Below are positions 15,968 to 26,367 of a stretch of 64,000 nucleotides of DNA, piece by piece. The number at the start of each line of letters is the position of its first letter. Position 1 is the first letter of the stretch. Below the pieces are notes generated by a model. That model was given only the letters and a program-made list of their open reading frames with translations. It was not told where the DNA came from and made no database searches. Both the position numbers and the translations under genes were made by a program. The stretch is taken from the NCBI GenBank assembly GCA_050908895.1, contig CP171222.1:1488001-1552000 (forward strand), read 5' to 3'. This DNA is from S5-A14a sp050908895. Lineage in GTDB: Bacteria; Bacillota; Clostridia; Peptostreptococcales; Anaerovoracaceae.

Positions 15968-16147
15968 TTACTTAAATTTCTCTTTTACTGGTTCTCCATT
16001 TTCATCAATTTTTTCATCAATCCATGCCATAATACCAAACTTGCAAAAAGGACATATAATCGCTTCTTTATAAACCTCTTGCTTACAGCGTGGGCAAATA
16101 ACATATTCTCCATCACGAAAATCTCTGTCTGTTTTGGTTTTACTCAT
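15968..16147 (-). CDS. Small zinc-ribbon protein
   Basis: A 59-residue ORF with a good ribosome site (GAAAGGAGTGAGTTTATA) carries two CxxC pairs, VICPRCKQEV and IICPFCKFGI, forming a single zinc ribbon. The tail is charged (DEKIDENGEPVKEKFK). Function is unknown; a nucleic-acid or protein-binding role is possible. It lies downstream of the XRE/DUF2178 pair within the transposon. Confidence 0.7.
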   Translation of the reverse strand: MSKTKTDRDFRDGEYVICPRCKQEVYKEAIICPFCKFGIMAWIDEKIDENGEPVKEKFK

Positions 16148-16217
16148 TATAAACTCACTCCTTTCATTCTGAAGTAAAATTGAGTATTGTTGAAAAGTAA
16201 TCTTTTTTTGTAAAATT

Positions 16218-16643
16218 CTACATCTTTTTATGCAATGTTCTTAATTTATAAATATATGCAATTTGCGTTATCACATATATTCCAAAGAATATGAAAAATG
16301 TAGTTGCCGAAATTTTACCTATCAGTGCCAGTATAGTAGTTGTTGCAGAAAATAATACCGTCATAATATCAAATGCAAAAGACTTTGCAATTCTGTTAAT
16401 GGCAACATTTCTCTCATCTTTAGCTTCAATTTCAAATTCTTTTTTTATTTCTTTTTCAGATTTAACAAAGACATCGCAAACTCCACCAATGATAATTCCA
16501 ATTCCTATTATGATAATAATGAACGGTAATTTGTCGTTTGGAATATCCACATAACCGAATTTATCTAAGCCATATCCAAATAGACTTGCACAAATTAGAA
16601 CTATACCTATTGCTATTATAAGATTGTTCAATGCTTTTTTCAT
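16218..16643 (-). CDS. DUF2178-like membrane protein paired with an XRE regulator
   Basis: The protein has 141 residues and four membrane helices (about 5-25, 38-57, 88-108, 113-133). The cytosolic segment FEIEAKDERNVAINRIAKS is typical of DUF2178-type proteins coupled to XRE regulators. It overlaps the upstream XRE gene by 4 nt (ATGA), so the two are co-translated. The membrane partner may control the regulator's activity. No direct target is visible. Confidence 0.72.
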   Translation of the reverse strand: MKKALNNLIIAIGIVLICASLFGYGLDKFGYVDIPNDKLPFIIIIIGIGIIIGGVCDVFVKSEKEIKKEFEIEAKDERNVAINRIAKSFAFDIMTVLFSATTTILALIGKISATTFFIFFGIYVITQIAYIYKLRTLHKKM

Positions 16644-16843
16644 AATGTTTCCTCCTCATAAATAAATATCTCTTCAATACTCATATCAAAGTATCTCGCT
16701 ATTTTGAAAGCCAATATGATAGAGGGATTATATCTCCCATTTTCTAATGACCCTATCGTTTGTCGAGATACTTCAAGTGCTGAAGCTAAATCCTCTTGTT
16801 TAATTCCTCTCTGTTTTCTCAATTCTTCCAAGCGATTTTTCAT
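16640..16843 (-). CDS. XRE-family regulator
   Basis: The protein has 67 residues, a single HTH_3 domain (MKNRLEELRKQRGIKQEDLA, then SRQTIGSLENGRYNPSIILA) ending in a short acidic tail. It is the first gene of the pair with the DUF2178-like protein. Two identical 13-bp sites flank its promoter, which suggests autorepression. It resembles the small repressors often partnered with membrane proteins. Confidence 0.85.
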   Translation of the reverse strand: MKNRLEELRKQRGIKQEDLASALEVSRQTIGSLENGRYNPSIILAFKIARYFDMSIEEIFIYEEETL

Positions 16844-16861
16844 TTAACCACCTCTCTTTAT

Positions 16862-16928
16862 GGAAAGTTCACTTTCCTTTTACACCCTCATTATAGCATA
16901 ATATACATTTATATCAAGTTCACTTTCC
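16862..16928 (-). promoter_or_regulatory. Promoter with twin operator sites for the XRE/DUF2178 pair
   Basis: AAGTTCACTTTCC occurs exactly at 16865-16877 and 16916-16928. Between them lies a minus-strand promoter, TTGATA (16917-16912) and TATAAT (16895-16890), with a 16-bp spacer. The first copy is extended by GGA into a near palindrome, GGAAAGT-TC-ACTTTCC. One site abuts the -35 and the other lies just past the start point. Confidence 0.75.
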
Positions 16929-17061
16929 ATAATATTCTTAAATTTCTTATACTTTTTTAACCACCTCGATTATACTCGCAACTTAGTAACTTCTTGAATA
17001 CTTGCCGAAAAAGGAAAACTGCCATCAAGCAGACAGCAGTTCTCTTTCGGCTGGTATTAAA

Positions 17062-17433
17062 TTATGAGTACACAATATCATTCAGTACAATCTCATCAAC
17101 GCAGAAACGAATGTTATTCATCAATCCTACCCATCTCATCATATCCTCTGCTTTCAGTTTTTCTGTTACGCCTTGCTTCTTCGCCATTTCCTTTATCAGA
17201 TACTCTGCCATATTACACGCCGAAGTATCAATATCTACAAGGTGTTCATTTAACTTTCCGCTTGTCAGCAGATTAAAATATAAGACTTTCTTGTGTTCCC
17301 TTAAATATCGTTCTCTCATTCTTCCGTATTTTGAAAGGGTAGGCGTTTCTTCTATCGTCAAGCAGGGATAGTAGTAATCGCCGATGAGTTCGTACTGGAT
17401 ACCGGTTCTTTCGTCTGTGATAAATCTTTGCAT
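17062..17433 (-). CDS. tnpV: TnpV-family transposon protein
   Basis: The protein has 123 residues matching TnpV: ERTGIQYELIGDYYYPCL, then LSKYGRMRERYLREHKKV and LLTSGKLNEHLVDIDTSA. It begins inside the 3' end of the TnpX gene, overlapping it by 76 nt in another frame, and the conserved N-terminus lies in the overlap. Its function is unknown. It is homologous to the nested ORF at 25,054-25,461. Confidence 0.82.
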   Translation of the reverse strand: MQRFITDERTGIQYELIGDYYYPCLTIEETPTLSKYGRMRERYLREHKKVLYFNLLTSGKLNEHLVDIDTSACNMAEYLIKEMAKKQGVTEKLKAEDMMRWVGLMNNIRFCVDEIVLNDIVYS

Positions 17434-19478
17434 AGTGCTTTCTCCTTTTGCTTCTTATGGTAAAACTCCAATGATTTTTTGTTGTGATTTACCTTTGTAC
17501 ATTCATCAGAACAGAATTTCTGCTGACTGTGTGTAGGCCAGTATAACTTGCCACACACTTCACATTTACGCTGACGATAGTAGTGATCGCCTTTTTCCGC
17601 TTCTCTGTCTGCTTTCACTTTGTCCTGTCTTGCCTGTTTGCAACAGTCCTTTGTACAGAAAATCTGTCGATTGCTTGCAGGGGTAAACTCTTTCCCACAA
17701 TGAGGACATATCTTCTTTTTGACAATTTCACCTCCATTTTCAGCGATTTGCTTCGCCTTTCGTTTCTCTCGGTAGGCTTTTTCACGCTTACGCTGTTTTG
17801 CCAATCGTTCCATTTCTTTCTGTTCCTCCTGTGCCTTTCTCTCGGCAAGTTCTTCTTCTGTATAGGCAATATCGACCTGCCCGACATAGTTGAAATAAAT
17901 ATCAACTTTTTGTGTTCGTGCTTTTCCCACTCCCTCCGCTTCATAAACAACAATCTTGTCAATGAGTTCGTGGAACATCAAATCGGAGATTTCTGTCGGC
18001 TCTTTACACTTGCGTATCAGAGAAATAAAATGCTTAATATCCACCGTATTCACTTTTTCTTCAGCAAGTGCATTTTTCATATCCTCAATTTTCGTTTCCA
18101 GTTCCGCCTGCTCCTCATCATACTGCTTCATCAGTTGCTTGTACTGTCTTTCAGGCAGTAATCCCGATACGAGATTTTCATACAAGCCACGAATAAGGGC
18201 AGTCAGTTCATCATATCGTTTCTCAAAACGGTGCAGTTCCGACTTATCCTGCTTCGGCTTTTCTGCCTGTTTCTCATTCCAAAGTGCTTGCAGTTCCTTT
18301 GCAAAGGCTTCTTCATCATTCAAAACAAACCTTGAAAAGCGTTTGACTGTCGATAATATCAAGGCTTCAACATTATCAACACTAATAGAGTGGGAAGTAC
18401 AAGAATTAACTCTGCTTGCATACCCACCACAACGGTAGGAATACTGCAAAGAACGGTCTTTTTTACTGTAATGTGTCTGCAAGGTCAATCTTCTACCACA
18501 ATCCGCACAATAGAGATAACCGCTTAATCGGTTGGTATGCGTACCCCTTGCCGCAGCTCTTTTCACTCGTTTCTTTCGCTTCTGAACGCTATCCCAAAGT
18601 TCCTGTGATATGATTGGTTCGTGAGTGTCGTAAAACACATACTGCTCATCTTCATCAGTAGTCTTTCTTTTATGCAGTTTGAAATTTGTGCTGACTGACT
18701 TTCTCAAAACAGTATGCCCAAGATATTCTTGTCTGCTTAATATTCTTCTCACACACGATACACCCCAAATATAAGGGTCTGAAAACTTTATCCCGTTATA
18801 CTGTTCGGGGTGATATTCTTTTGCGTGTGCAGCCGGTATCATTACCTTTTCTTCGGTCAATATTTCTGCGATTTCTCGTGGACTTTTGCCCTCGTTGGCA
18901 AGCAGAAAGATATGCTTTACCACCTCAGAAGCCACAGGGTCAATCACAAGCGTTTGTTTGTCGGTCGGTAATCTGTTATATCCATAAGGGATTGAACCGC
19001 TACAACGCTTTCCGTCTTTCATACGAGCGTCAAATACAGCCTTGATTTTATTGCTTGTGTCTTTGGCATACCACTCATTCATAATATTTAAGAACGGGGC
19101 AAAGTCATTATCCGAAGCATTATCACTATCAATACTGTTGTTTATTGCAAGAAAACGAACATCTTTCTGGGGAAATAAAACTTCCGTATAAAAGCCGACT
19201 TGCAGATAATTTCGCCCTAATCGGCTCATATCCTTAACAATAATCGTTGCGACATTTCCTGCTTCTACTTCTTTAATCAATGCTTGAAAGCCGGGGCGGT
19301 TGAAATTCACACCCGAAAAACCATCGTCAGTAAAATGGCGAATATTCCCGAAACCATTTCTACGAGCATAATCTTCCAAGTATTTCTTCTAATTGATGAT
19401 TGAATTTGACTCGCCGGTAAGGTCATCATCTCTTGATAATCGCTCATAGAGGGCTGTAATCTTTGAAGTCCTTGACAT
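17358..19478 (-). pseudogene. tnpX: TnpX-like large serine recombinase with an amber stop at codon 30
   Basis: A frame of 706 codons starts at the ATG at 19478 (GGAGGAGAAAAGA upstream). It holds the catalytic region ALYERLSRDDD, the resolvase core, a recombinase domain, a zinc ribbon (CADCGRRLTL) and two C-terminal zinc units (CPHCGKEF and CEVCGKLY). The length equals that of Tn4451 TnpX. Codon 30 is TAG (19391-19389), probably a C-to-T change of the Gln in SIINQKKYLE. Restart downstream (TTG at 19379) would lack the catalytic Ser, so excision should be lost unless the stop is suppressed. Confidence 0.88.
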
Positions 19479-19670
19479 TCTTTTCTCCTCCTTTCCTTAT
19501 GTAATCTGTTTTGCAATTAAAGATATTACTTTCTCACTAATAGGAGAAAATAGAGGGGTAAAGCGGAACTATTTTTGAAAAAAACTAAAAATATTCTCAA
19601 TTTATCAATCGTCTTTGATTATCTTTTTGCAATTTAAAAGGACGATTTTCATCGTCCTATAAAAGTATAG

Positions 19671-22600
19671 CCCTCCGGAGAAAGCTCAAAAGCAGACTGC
19701 GTTTCCCCAAAGGTAGAAGCCCAGCTATCAAAATGCTCCAAATTATTCTTTTTAAGGCTTTCATACTGAAGATAACGCTGCATAGTGTAAAGCTCAGTCA
19801 TGGAGTTTGATACAGGCGTTCCCGTTGCAAAGACAATGCCTTTTCCATTTGTCATTTCATCCATGTATCTGCATTTCATAAACATATCGGAGGATTTAAA
19901 GGCTTCGGACTGCCCAATACCTGCTACATTCCTCATTTTTGTGTAAAGATAGAGATTCTTGTAGTTGTGTGCCTCGTCAATAAAGAGCTTATCAACTCCT
20001 AATTCCTCAAAGGTAATGACATCATCTTTCTTAAAATCGTCATTTAATTTCTCAAGCCTTGTTTCCAGTTTTTTCTTTGTCTTTTCAAGCTGTTTTACCG
20101 TAAAGTTCTGATTTCTGTCATGCTTGTATTCCTCAACATAGTTGATGATTTCATCAATCTGATCCTGAATATGCTTCTCTTGATATTCTTTACTCATCGG
20201 GATTTTTTCAAACTGCGTATGCCCGATAACAACGGCATCGTATTCTCCTGTGGCAATTCGACCGATAAAACGCTTACGGTTCTTCGGCTCAAAATCTTTC
20301 TTATCTGCCACCATGATATTTGCTGACGGATAAAGCTGCATAAACTCACGACCGATTTGTCCTGTTAAATGGTTCGGTACAACAAAGAGCGATTTACTAC
20401 ACATTCCAAGCCTTTTACTTTCCATTGCAGAAGCCACCATCTCAAAGGTCTTTCCACTACCTACCACATGGGCAAGTAGGGTATTTCCTCCATACAAACT
20501 TCTTGCAATAGCATTTTTCTGATGAGGTCTAAGCTCTATTTTAGTATTGATTCCCTCAAATGATAAATTGCTTCCGTCATATTCTCTGTTGCGGATAGAG
20601 TTAAAATGCTCGTTATATAACTCTACAAGCCTGTTTCTACGTTCTTGGTCGCTAAATATCCAGTTCTTAAATTCTTCTTTTATAAGCTCCTGTTTCTGTC
20701 CTGCAAGTAAAGTTTCTTTTTTATTTAGCACAGAAGTTTTTGAGCCATCAGGATTTACTATCTGGTCAAATACCTTTGTTTCTTTAAGATTTAGGGCATC
20801 TTCAATCAGCTTATAGGCATCTACTCTACTTGTACCATAGGTCATCTCTGCAAGGTCATTTCCTCTGTCCCTGCTTTTACCTTCCACATTCCATTCACTT
20901 GTCAGATTTGAAAACTTAACCTTAATATCCCATTTGGCATATCCCGGAGTTTTCAGCGTTTCAAAGATAAATTTTTCAATGTCTTTAATCGGTATCCAAG
21001 TCGCACCAAGACGAACACTTATCTCACTTGCTTCAAGCTCCTTTGGTAAAACTTTCGTAAGCTCTGCTTTTTGATATTCCAAACAGTTCATTTCATAGCT
21101 AATAAGTTCTTTTTCTTTTCCGTTTTCTTCATATCCAAGATGAGGCAGCTCTCTTTCCGTTTGTCTTAGCTTAGAAAGATAGCTGTCTACGATGGCAATC
21201 TTGTCCCTGATATTCCCACTTAAATATTCATCCTTTGTTACATAGCCGTATTTGTAGGAATTACTGCCATTGGCACAGGCAAAAGGCAAATCTCCATCTT
21301 CGGGGTTAAAGGATAGAGGTCTATAAAAGTTTTGTTCTTCCCTAATATTTAAGTAGATTTCCCCTCGAAGCTCCTCAATCAAAGTCGGTCTATCTTTTCC
21401 TGTAAGACCTCCCATATAGTCAAAGTCCACATATCTTTTTTCAGATACCGATAAGACAAGGGCTTCTAAAGAAGTATCCACACGATCTATGACTTTAGCC
21501 TTTGTAATAGTTCTTTTGGAGAAAATATCTCCCTTTGCCTTAAAGTTTTCTTCTTCATCAAGGATTTCAATGGAGGAAACAAGCGGGAAGTTGCTATCCT
21601 CTTTTAAAGCTCTTGTATTGCTTAAATTATTTACAAAGCCATGCTTATTAGAAAAACGGTCATAGACTTCATTTAGTTTTTCCTGTGAAGCCTTGATTTC
21701 TTCCTCACTAAAACCTTCTTTTTGCTTGTAAATCACATTTTTTAAGGCAGCATTCAGCTCAAGATAATCCTTGATTTTTTCTTTGTTTTTATCGGTTACT
21801 TCCTTTTTGATAAACAGTGAGTTTTCTCTGTAATACACCTCATCATCAATTATGGTATAGGAAAAGTTCTTAACATCATCCGTTGCGGGTATTGTGCTGA
21901 TTTCATCATCAAGTAGCTCTATTTCTTCATACTTTGCATATTGGGATATTTCTTCACTTGCTTTTGCAAGTAATTCCTTTAAGTCCGTATTTTCTTTCGG
22001 TAGACAAGCAAGGGTATTTCCAAATCTTCCGAATATTTCTTCCATAGAACCAAGCACCTGTTCAGGATGATCAACAAAGTATTTGTTATATAAAAGCCCA
22101 TTTTCATCTTCCGCAAGGTGTATCCAATCTTCATCACGCTCTAATACGCTATCTCTTTTCTTTAAGAAGATAATATCTGAAGTTACTTCTGTGCCGGCAG
22201 TACCCTTAAAGGTGTCATTTGGAAGTCTGATAGCTCCTAAAAACTCTGCTCTTGCTGCAAGATATCGTCTTACACTTTCATCCTTTTTATCCATTGTTCC
22301 ACTTGATGTAATAAAGGCAATAACCCCGCCGTTTCTAACCTTATCAATGGACTTGGCAAAGAAATAGTCATGAATAAGGAAGTTATTACGATTGTATTCC
22401 CTGTCATTTACTTTGTATTCTCCAAAGGGAACATTGCCGATTGCAACATCAAAAAAGTTATTGGAAAAGGAAGTTTCTTCAAGTCCTTTAATCTGTATAT
22501 CACTTTCAGGATATAACAGCTTTCCGATTCGACCGCTTATAGAGTCAAGTTCTACACCATAAAACTTTGACCTACGCATTTCATCAGGAAGATTTCCTAT

Positions 22601-25600
22601 AAAGTTTCCGATGCCCATTGATGGCTCAAGGATATTTCCCCTCTTATATCCCATATCGGAAAGTGTCTTATATATTACTTCAATGACAATTTTCGGTGTG
22701 TAAAAGCTCGTTAGGGTAGATTCTCTTGCAGCTTCATATTCTGATGACGATAAATTTTCCTTTAGAAAGCTCCTTGCTTCTTTCCACTGTCCGCCTTTTT
22801 CTTCGTCAAAAACATCAGCAAGTCCACCCCAGCCTACATACCTTGCTAAAACTTCCTGAGCTGTAGTGTCAAGCTCTCGCTCTCCTTTTTCAATTCGATT
22901 AAGCATGGAAATTGCTTCAAGGTTATTATTTAACCTCTCACTTGGAGATAACTTGTTAGGTAGCGTTTCTTCCGTAATTTTGAAGTTATGAGCTTCTGCT
23001 TTCTTTATTTCTACTTCTTCAGTAGTCTGCTCTGGATGTTTATATGTCAGATTTTCAAATACTCTCTCAAGATCGCTTTCAAGACGATAAGGAATTACAT
23101 CGGAGCCTGTTATCATACCGCCAAGATATTCCATATTATCCTTAACTGTTACCGTCTTTAGGTTATTTCCCATATCATCAAAGCGTGTGATGGTATAGTC
23201 TTTATCCTTGTATTTAATTTCATCTCCAATGATAAACGCAGGTCTTTTAGGGCTTACCTGTCTTAATAAATCTTCATTATCCGTAAAGTCTACAATAGGG
23301 ATTTGATGGTTTCCACTTCTTACCGGATCAAGCCATAAGTCATTTCTTTCTGTGATTTGATTTTTAGCAATCTCCCTTACAGTATATTCTTCATGATTAA
23401 AATAGACGGTATCGCCCTCTTTAACTGTAAATTCATCTGAAAGCCTTTCCTTTTCTTCCTTAAGCTCTACTTCTTCCTTTTCCTTCAGATAATCAAATAG
23501 TGTTTCCTGAACAGGTGTTGCAGGTACTCTTTCTTCCACTTCTTCAGATATTTCAAGTTCTTCTTTATCTTCAAAGCTGAGTTCTCCGTTAAAGACTGAT
23601 TGAAGCTCCTGTTCATCCATCTGCTTTGCAAGTTCTGTATCTTTAAGCTCTCTAAAGGTCTTTGGAAAATCTTCTAAAATAAGCCTTTGAGCATTTAATT
23701 CTTTCAATTCTTCAAGATTGAAATATCCCCATTCAGGCTCAAATCCTAACACAAGTCCAAAGGCATCACCGCTTTCCCTATCATATTCCGTCATATACCA
23801 AGTCCAGTTAGAACGGAAAGGAATAATATATGCAGCATGAACCTCTTTATCTGCTAAAGGCAAATCTTCCTGTGCATAAAGCTCAGGGACTCTTTCAAGC
23901 ATTTCATCAGTCATTAAGTTTTCAGGATCATCTTTAGAATAATATTGTGGTTCTTTTGCTTCTTCTATCTCTGACTTACTTTCTGTTTTCTTTTCTTCAA
24001 GATAAAGATTTTTAGAAAGCAGATCCTCTATATGCTTTGCCACACTTGACCAAGTAAGAAATACATCATCACAATTATTCTTCTGCAATTTAAGTCCCTT
24101 TGCATCGTGCCACTCATCACTTCCCATTGCACCTGATACTGCATGACTTCTACCACCTATGCCATACTCATCTTTTAAAAAGTTAGCTTTTTCTTGAAGT
24201 GTATGGTTTTCTTTGAAAAACTTGGTGATTCGCTCTTTTCCCTTATCTATTCCACTTCCTCTTGAAATTGCAGTAAAAACTTCATCATCTGTAATAAATG
24301 GTTTTACTTTAGGAAATTCTGTCAGATTGCTACTATATTCCTTTCGTGGCAGCTCAAGCTCCTGCAATCTTTTATAAAGGCTATTCACCTTATGGTAATG
24401 AAACCTTAGTATATCTCTGTTTTCTTTATATCCTGCTAAAAACCTGCCGTATTCTTTGATTGTTTCCTTTAGGTATTCAGGATTTTTTAATGCTTCAGAT
24501 AGTCTTTTCGTTTCTTCCGGAAAGCCACCACCCCTTTCAAAAGAGCTGAAATATCCTTGATCTATTCCTTCTTCGCTTAAATCGTGCGTTAGATACCATA
24601 AGGATTCTGAAATTCTATCCTTTTCGTAATCTAAGGCTTCAGAAAGCTCCACATTTGTGGCAAACTCTCCATTTTCCAAAAGCTCATTTATTCTTCTTGA
24701 AGCATCACTCCAGTTTAAGACCTGCGTATCATCTTCTCTTGCAAATGTCCCGTAGGCTAAATGAATGCCTTTATCCGAATACCAGGAAGATACTTCTCTT
24801 TCATCAATGTAAAATCCATTTCCGCCTCTAAATGTATCTTTTAGGTATTCTCCCAATTCTTCTGCTGTTTTTTCTTTGAAAAACTCAGCAATAACAGGAA
24901 GTCTACCGCCATCGTGATTTCCTCCGTTAACAAGAACGGTATCTATATCCTTCTCACTTATCGGAATCGTAAGGCGTATCTGTCCATAGGAATTTTCGGG
25001 TAAAGAAAAAGAAGCCTTTTCAGCTTCTTTTAACTCTACATTAGTATTATCTTTTAAATTTCCACTACTTCCTTGATGGTCACTTCCTTTAGTGCTGAAA
25101 TCATCGCCCCATACTGCGGATTGTTCTCGCCCTCTATCTTCCAAGCTGCCATCAGCTTCGGCTTCTCTGTTCTCATAAATTCTATCGCTTGTTTCTGAAT
25201 ATCCATCAGGTGTCCTGTCAGCTTCTTCTCCTTGTATAGATCCAAAAGCATCTCGAAGTGGCTCTGCTCCTCGCTCTGTGAAAGATAATCCAGCCTCATC
25301 ACTGCGTAAGTCGGATTCGGGAATTCTTTCATGAAGTCCGCCTGTTCCTCCAAGCTGTTTAGCGTATTCTCCCTGATTTTCTCTATTATCTCGTCCGTAC
25401 TCTCCATTTCGGAGAACTCGCTCGTTTTCATTTCTTTTCTGATCATCTCGTCGAAGTACATTTTCTTCTACCTCCTCAATTTCTTCTCTAATCTTATTAT
25501 ATTCTGCTTATTTACCTCTTAAAACCTCTTTATCAAGCTCTTTACTTTTCTGAATGGTTTCATCAATAATATTCCCACTAATATCCGATACGGTTTCACC

Positions 25601-26233
25601 AAGACTCTTAAGAGATATACTATCAAGTCTTTGAAAATTTTCTCTTAAAAGTTCGTTATCCATCGGATAATCTAACTTAAATCTTGAAGCTACCGCATAG
25701 CTTACCGAGTCCCTTACAAACTTGGTAAATGATATTCTATCCTCATCCGCTACTCTAAGTTCATTCATTAAGGTATCTATTTTTTCATCACCGTAGAGTC
25801 TGCTTAAAGAAAAGATGTTTTCAAGTGTGCTTTCACTTTCCTCATAGCCCTCGCTTTTTATCATTTCCTTTAAGACATCTTGATGGGCTTCTTTATAAAA
25901 TCTCCAAAGATTGACCTCGTTGACATCCCTGTTTCTTGAAACTGTCTGGCTTATATCAAAGATATATGCCACTTTTTTGTATGTGCCATAGTCCTCTAAA
26001 ATTGGGATACCTTTCTGCCCTCGCATAACTGTTCGGTTAAAGCGTTCCCTCCAGTAGTCGAACTTGGCACAGGCTGTCGCTTCAGGATTTCTATCATAGA
26101 TACTTAATTGACTTCTAAAGTCATACTTTTGATTGTTTCCTACAACCTTTAGGAGCTTCAGATATTCTGCTTCACTATGAAGCACATCTTGTTTTATTAG
26201 CTCTAAAATGTTATGAAAATCATTTATTCGCAT
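19671..26233 (-). pseudogene. Polyvalent ICE protein: N6-methyltransferase-like and SNF2 helicase, interrupted
   Basis: One frame runs from the ATG at 26233 (AAAGGAGGTAAAA) to the transposon junction. The first 241 residues (MRINDFHNILELIKQD...) resemble the LtrC/ArdC-like N-terminus. A TAA at 25510-25508 interrupts the frame, which stays open beyond it. Polar linkers and DUF3849-like repeats follow, then a methyltransferase-like domain (ILEPSMGIGNF; NVPFG near 22,430 instead of NPPY) and the first SNF2 lobe (VVGSGKT near 20,460; FIDEAHN near 19,975). The second lobe continues at 12,745. The intact protein would be about 2,400 residues. Such proteins protect or process element DNA during transfer. 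Confidence 0.83.
25054..25461 (-). CDS. TnpV-like protein nested in another frame of the polyvalent gene
   Basis: A 135-residue ORF has its own ribosome site (GAGGAGGTAGAAGAAA). Its core resembles TnpV: YAVMRLDYLSQ, then KLTGHLMDIQKQAIEFM, aligning with KLNEHLVDIDTSA of the TnpV at 17,062. It lies entirely within the open frame of the polyvalent gene, which over this stretch encodes a polar linker (e.g. SDLRSDEAGLSFTERGAEPL). Both frames are free of stops across 408 bp. The TnpV relation is moderate; a dual-coding gene is the simplest reading. Confidence 0.7.
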   Translation of the reverse strand: MYFDEMIRKEMKTSEFSEMESTDEIIEKIRENTLNSLEEQADFMKEFPNPTYAVMRLDYLSQSEEQSHFEMLLDLYKEKKLTGHLMDIQKQAIEFMRTEKPKLMAAWKIEGENNPQYGAMISALKEVTIKEVVEI

Positions 26234-26255
26234 TTTTACCTCCTTCTTTTTTACA

Positions 26256-26290
26256 AACAAAAAAGGTGTTAGATTTTACTCTAATCACCT
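26256..26290 (-). terminator. Hairpin with U-tract before the polyvalent gene
   Basis: AGGTGTTAGA (26264-26273) pairs with TCTAATCACCT (26280-26290) with one bulge, followed in the minus direction by six T. It ends about 25 nt before the start codon at 26233 and 77 nt after the methyltransferase stop. It may terminate the upstream gene or attenuate the polyvalent gene. Confidence 0.68.
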
Positions 26291-26367
26291 CTAAATTCTG
26301 TGTATTGCAACTTACTGCTATTTAAATTAAGTTTAATATGTTCCTGTTAAATATATAGAAAATTCTA

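Larger units (their letters stand above)
12741..19675 (-). mobile_element. Tn4451-like mobilisable transposon inserted in the helicase gene
   Basis: The gene set TnpX-TnpV-TnpY-like-MobV-TnpW is that of Tn4451/Tn4453-type elements. The pentamer GAGGG (plus strand CCCTC at 12741-12745 and 19671-19675) lies at both junctions. Joining the flanks at it restores an uninterrupted helicase frame reading LSPEG-TGYRVKT. The spacing gives an element of 6,930 bp. A hairpin GGACGA/TCGTCC (19640-19657) lies near the TnpX end. Cargo is small: a zinc-ribbon protein and an XRE/DUF2178 pair; no resistance gene is seen. Confidence 0.88.

Noticed and set aside
17583..18613. Long plus-strand ORFs (up to 192 codons) opposite tnpX
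   Set aside because: They mirror the real recombinase frame; no start signals and no recognisable domains.
19389..19391. TAG as a reassigned sense codon (Gln)
   Set aside because: The long housekeeping frames (pyc, ppdK, typA) have no in-frame TAG, so the code is standard here.
19307..19516. A 69-codon minus-strand ORF over the start of tnpX
   Set aside because: It runs in another frame; the frame with a strong ribosome site at 19,478 gives a clear recombinase N-terminus interrupted by TAG.
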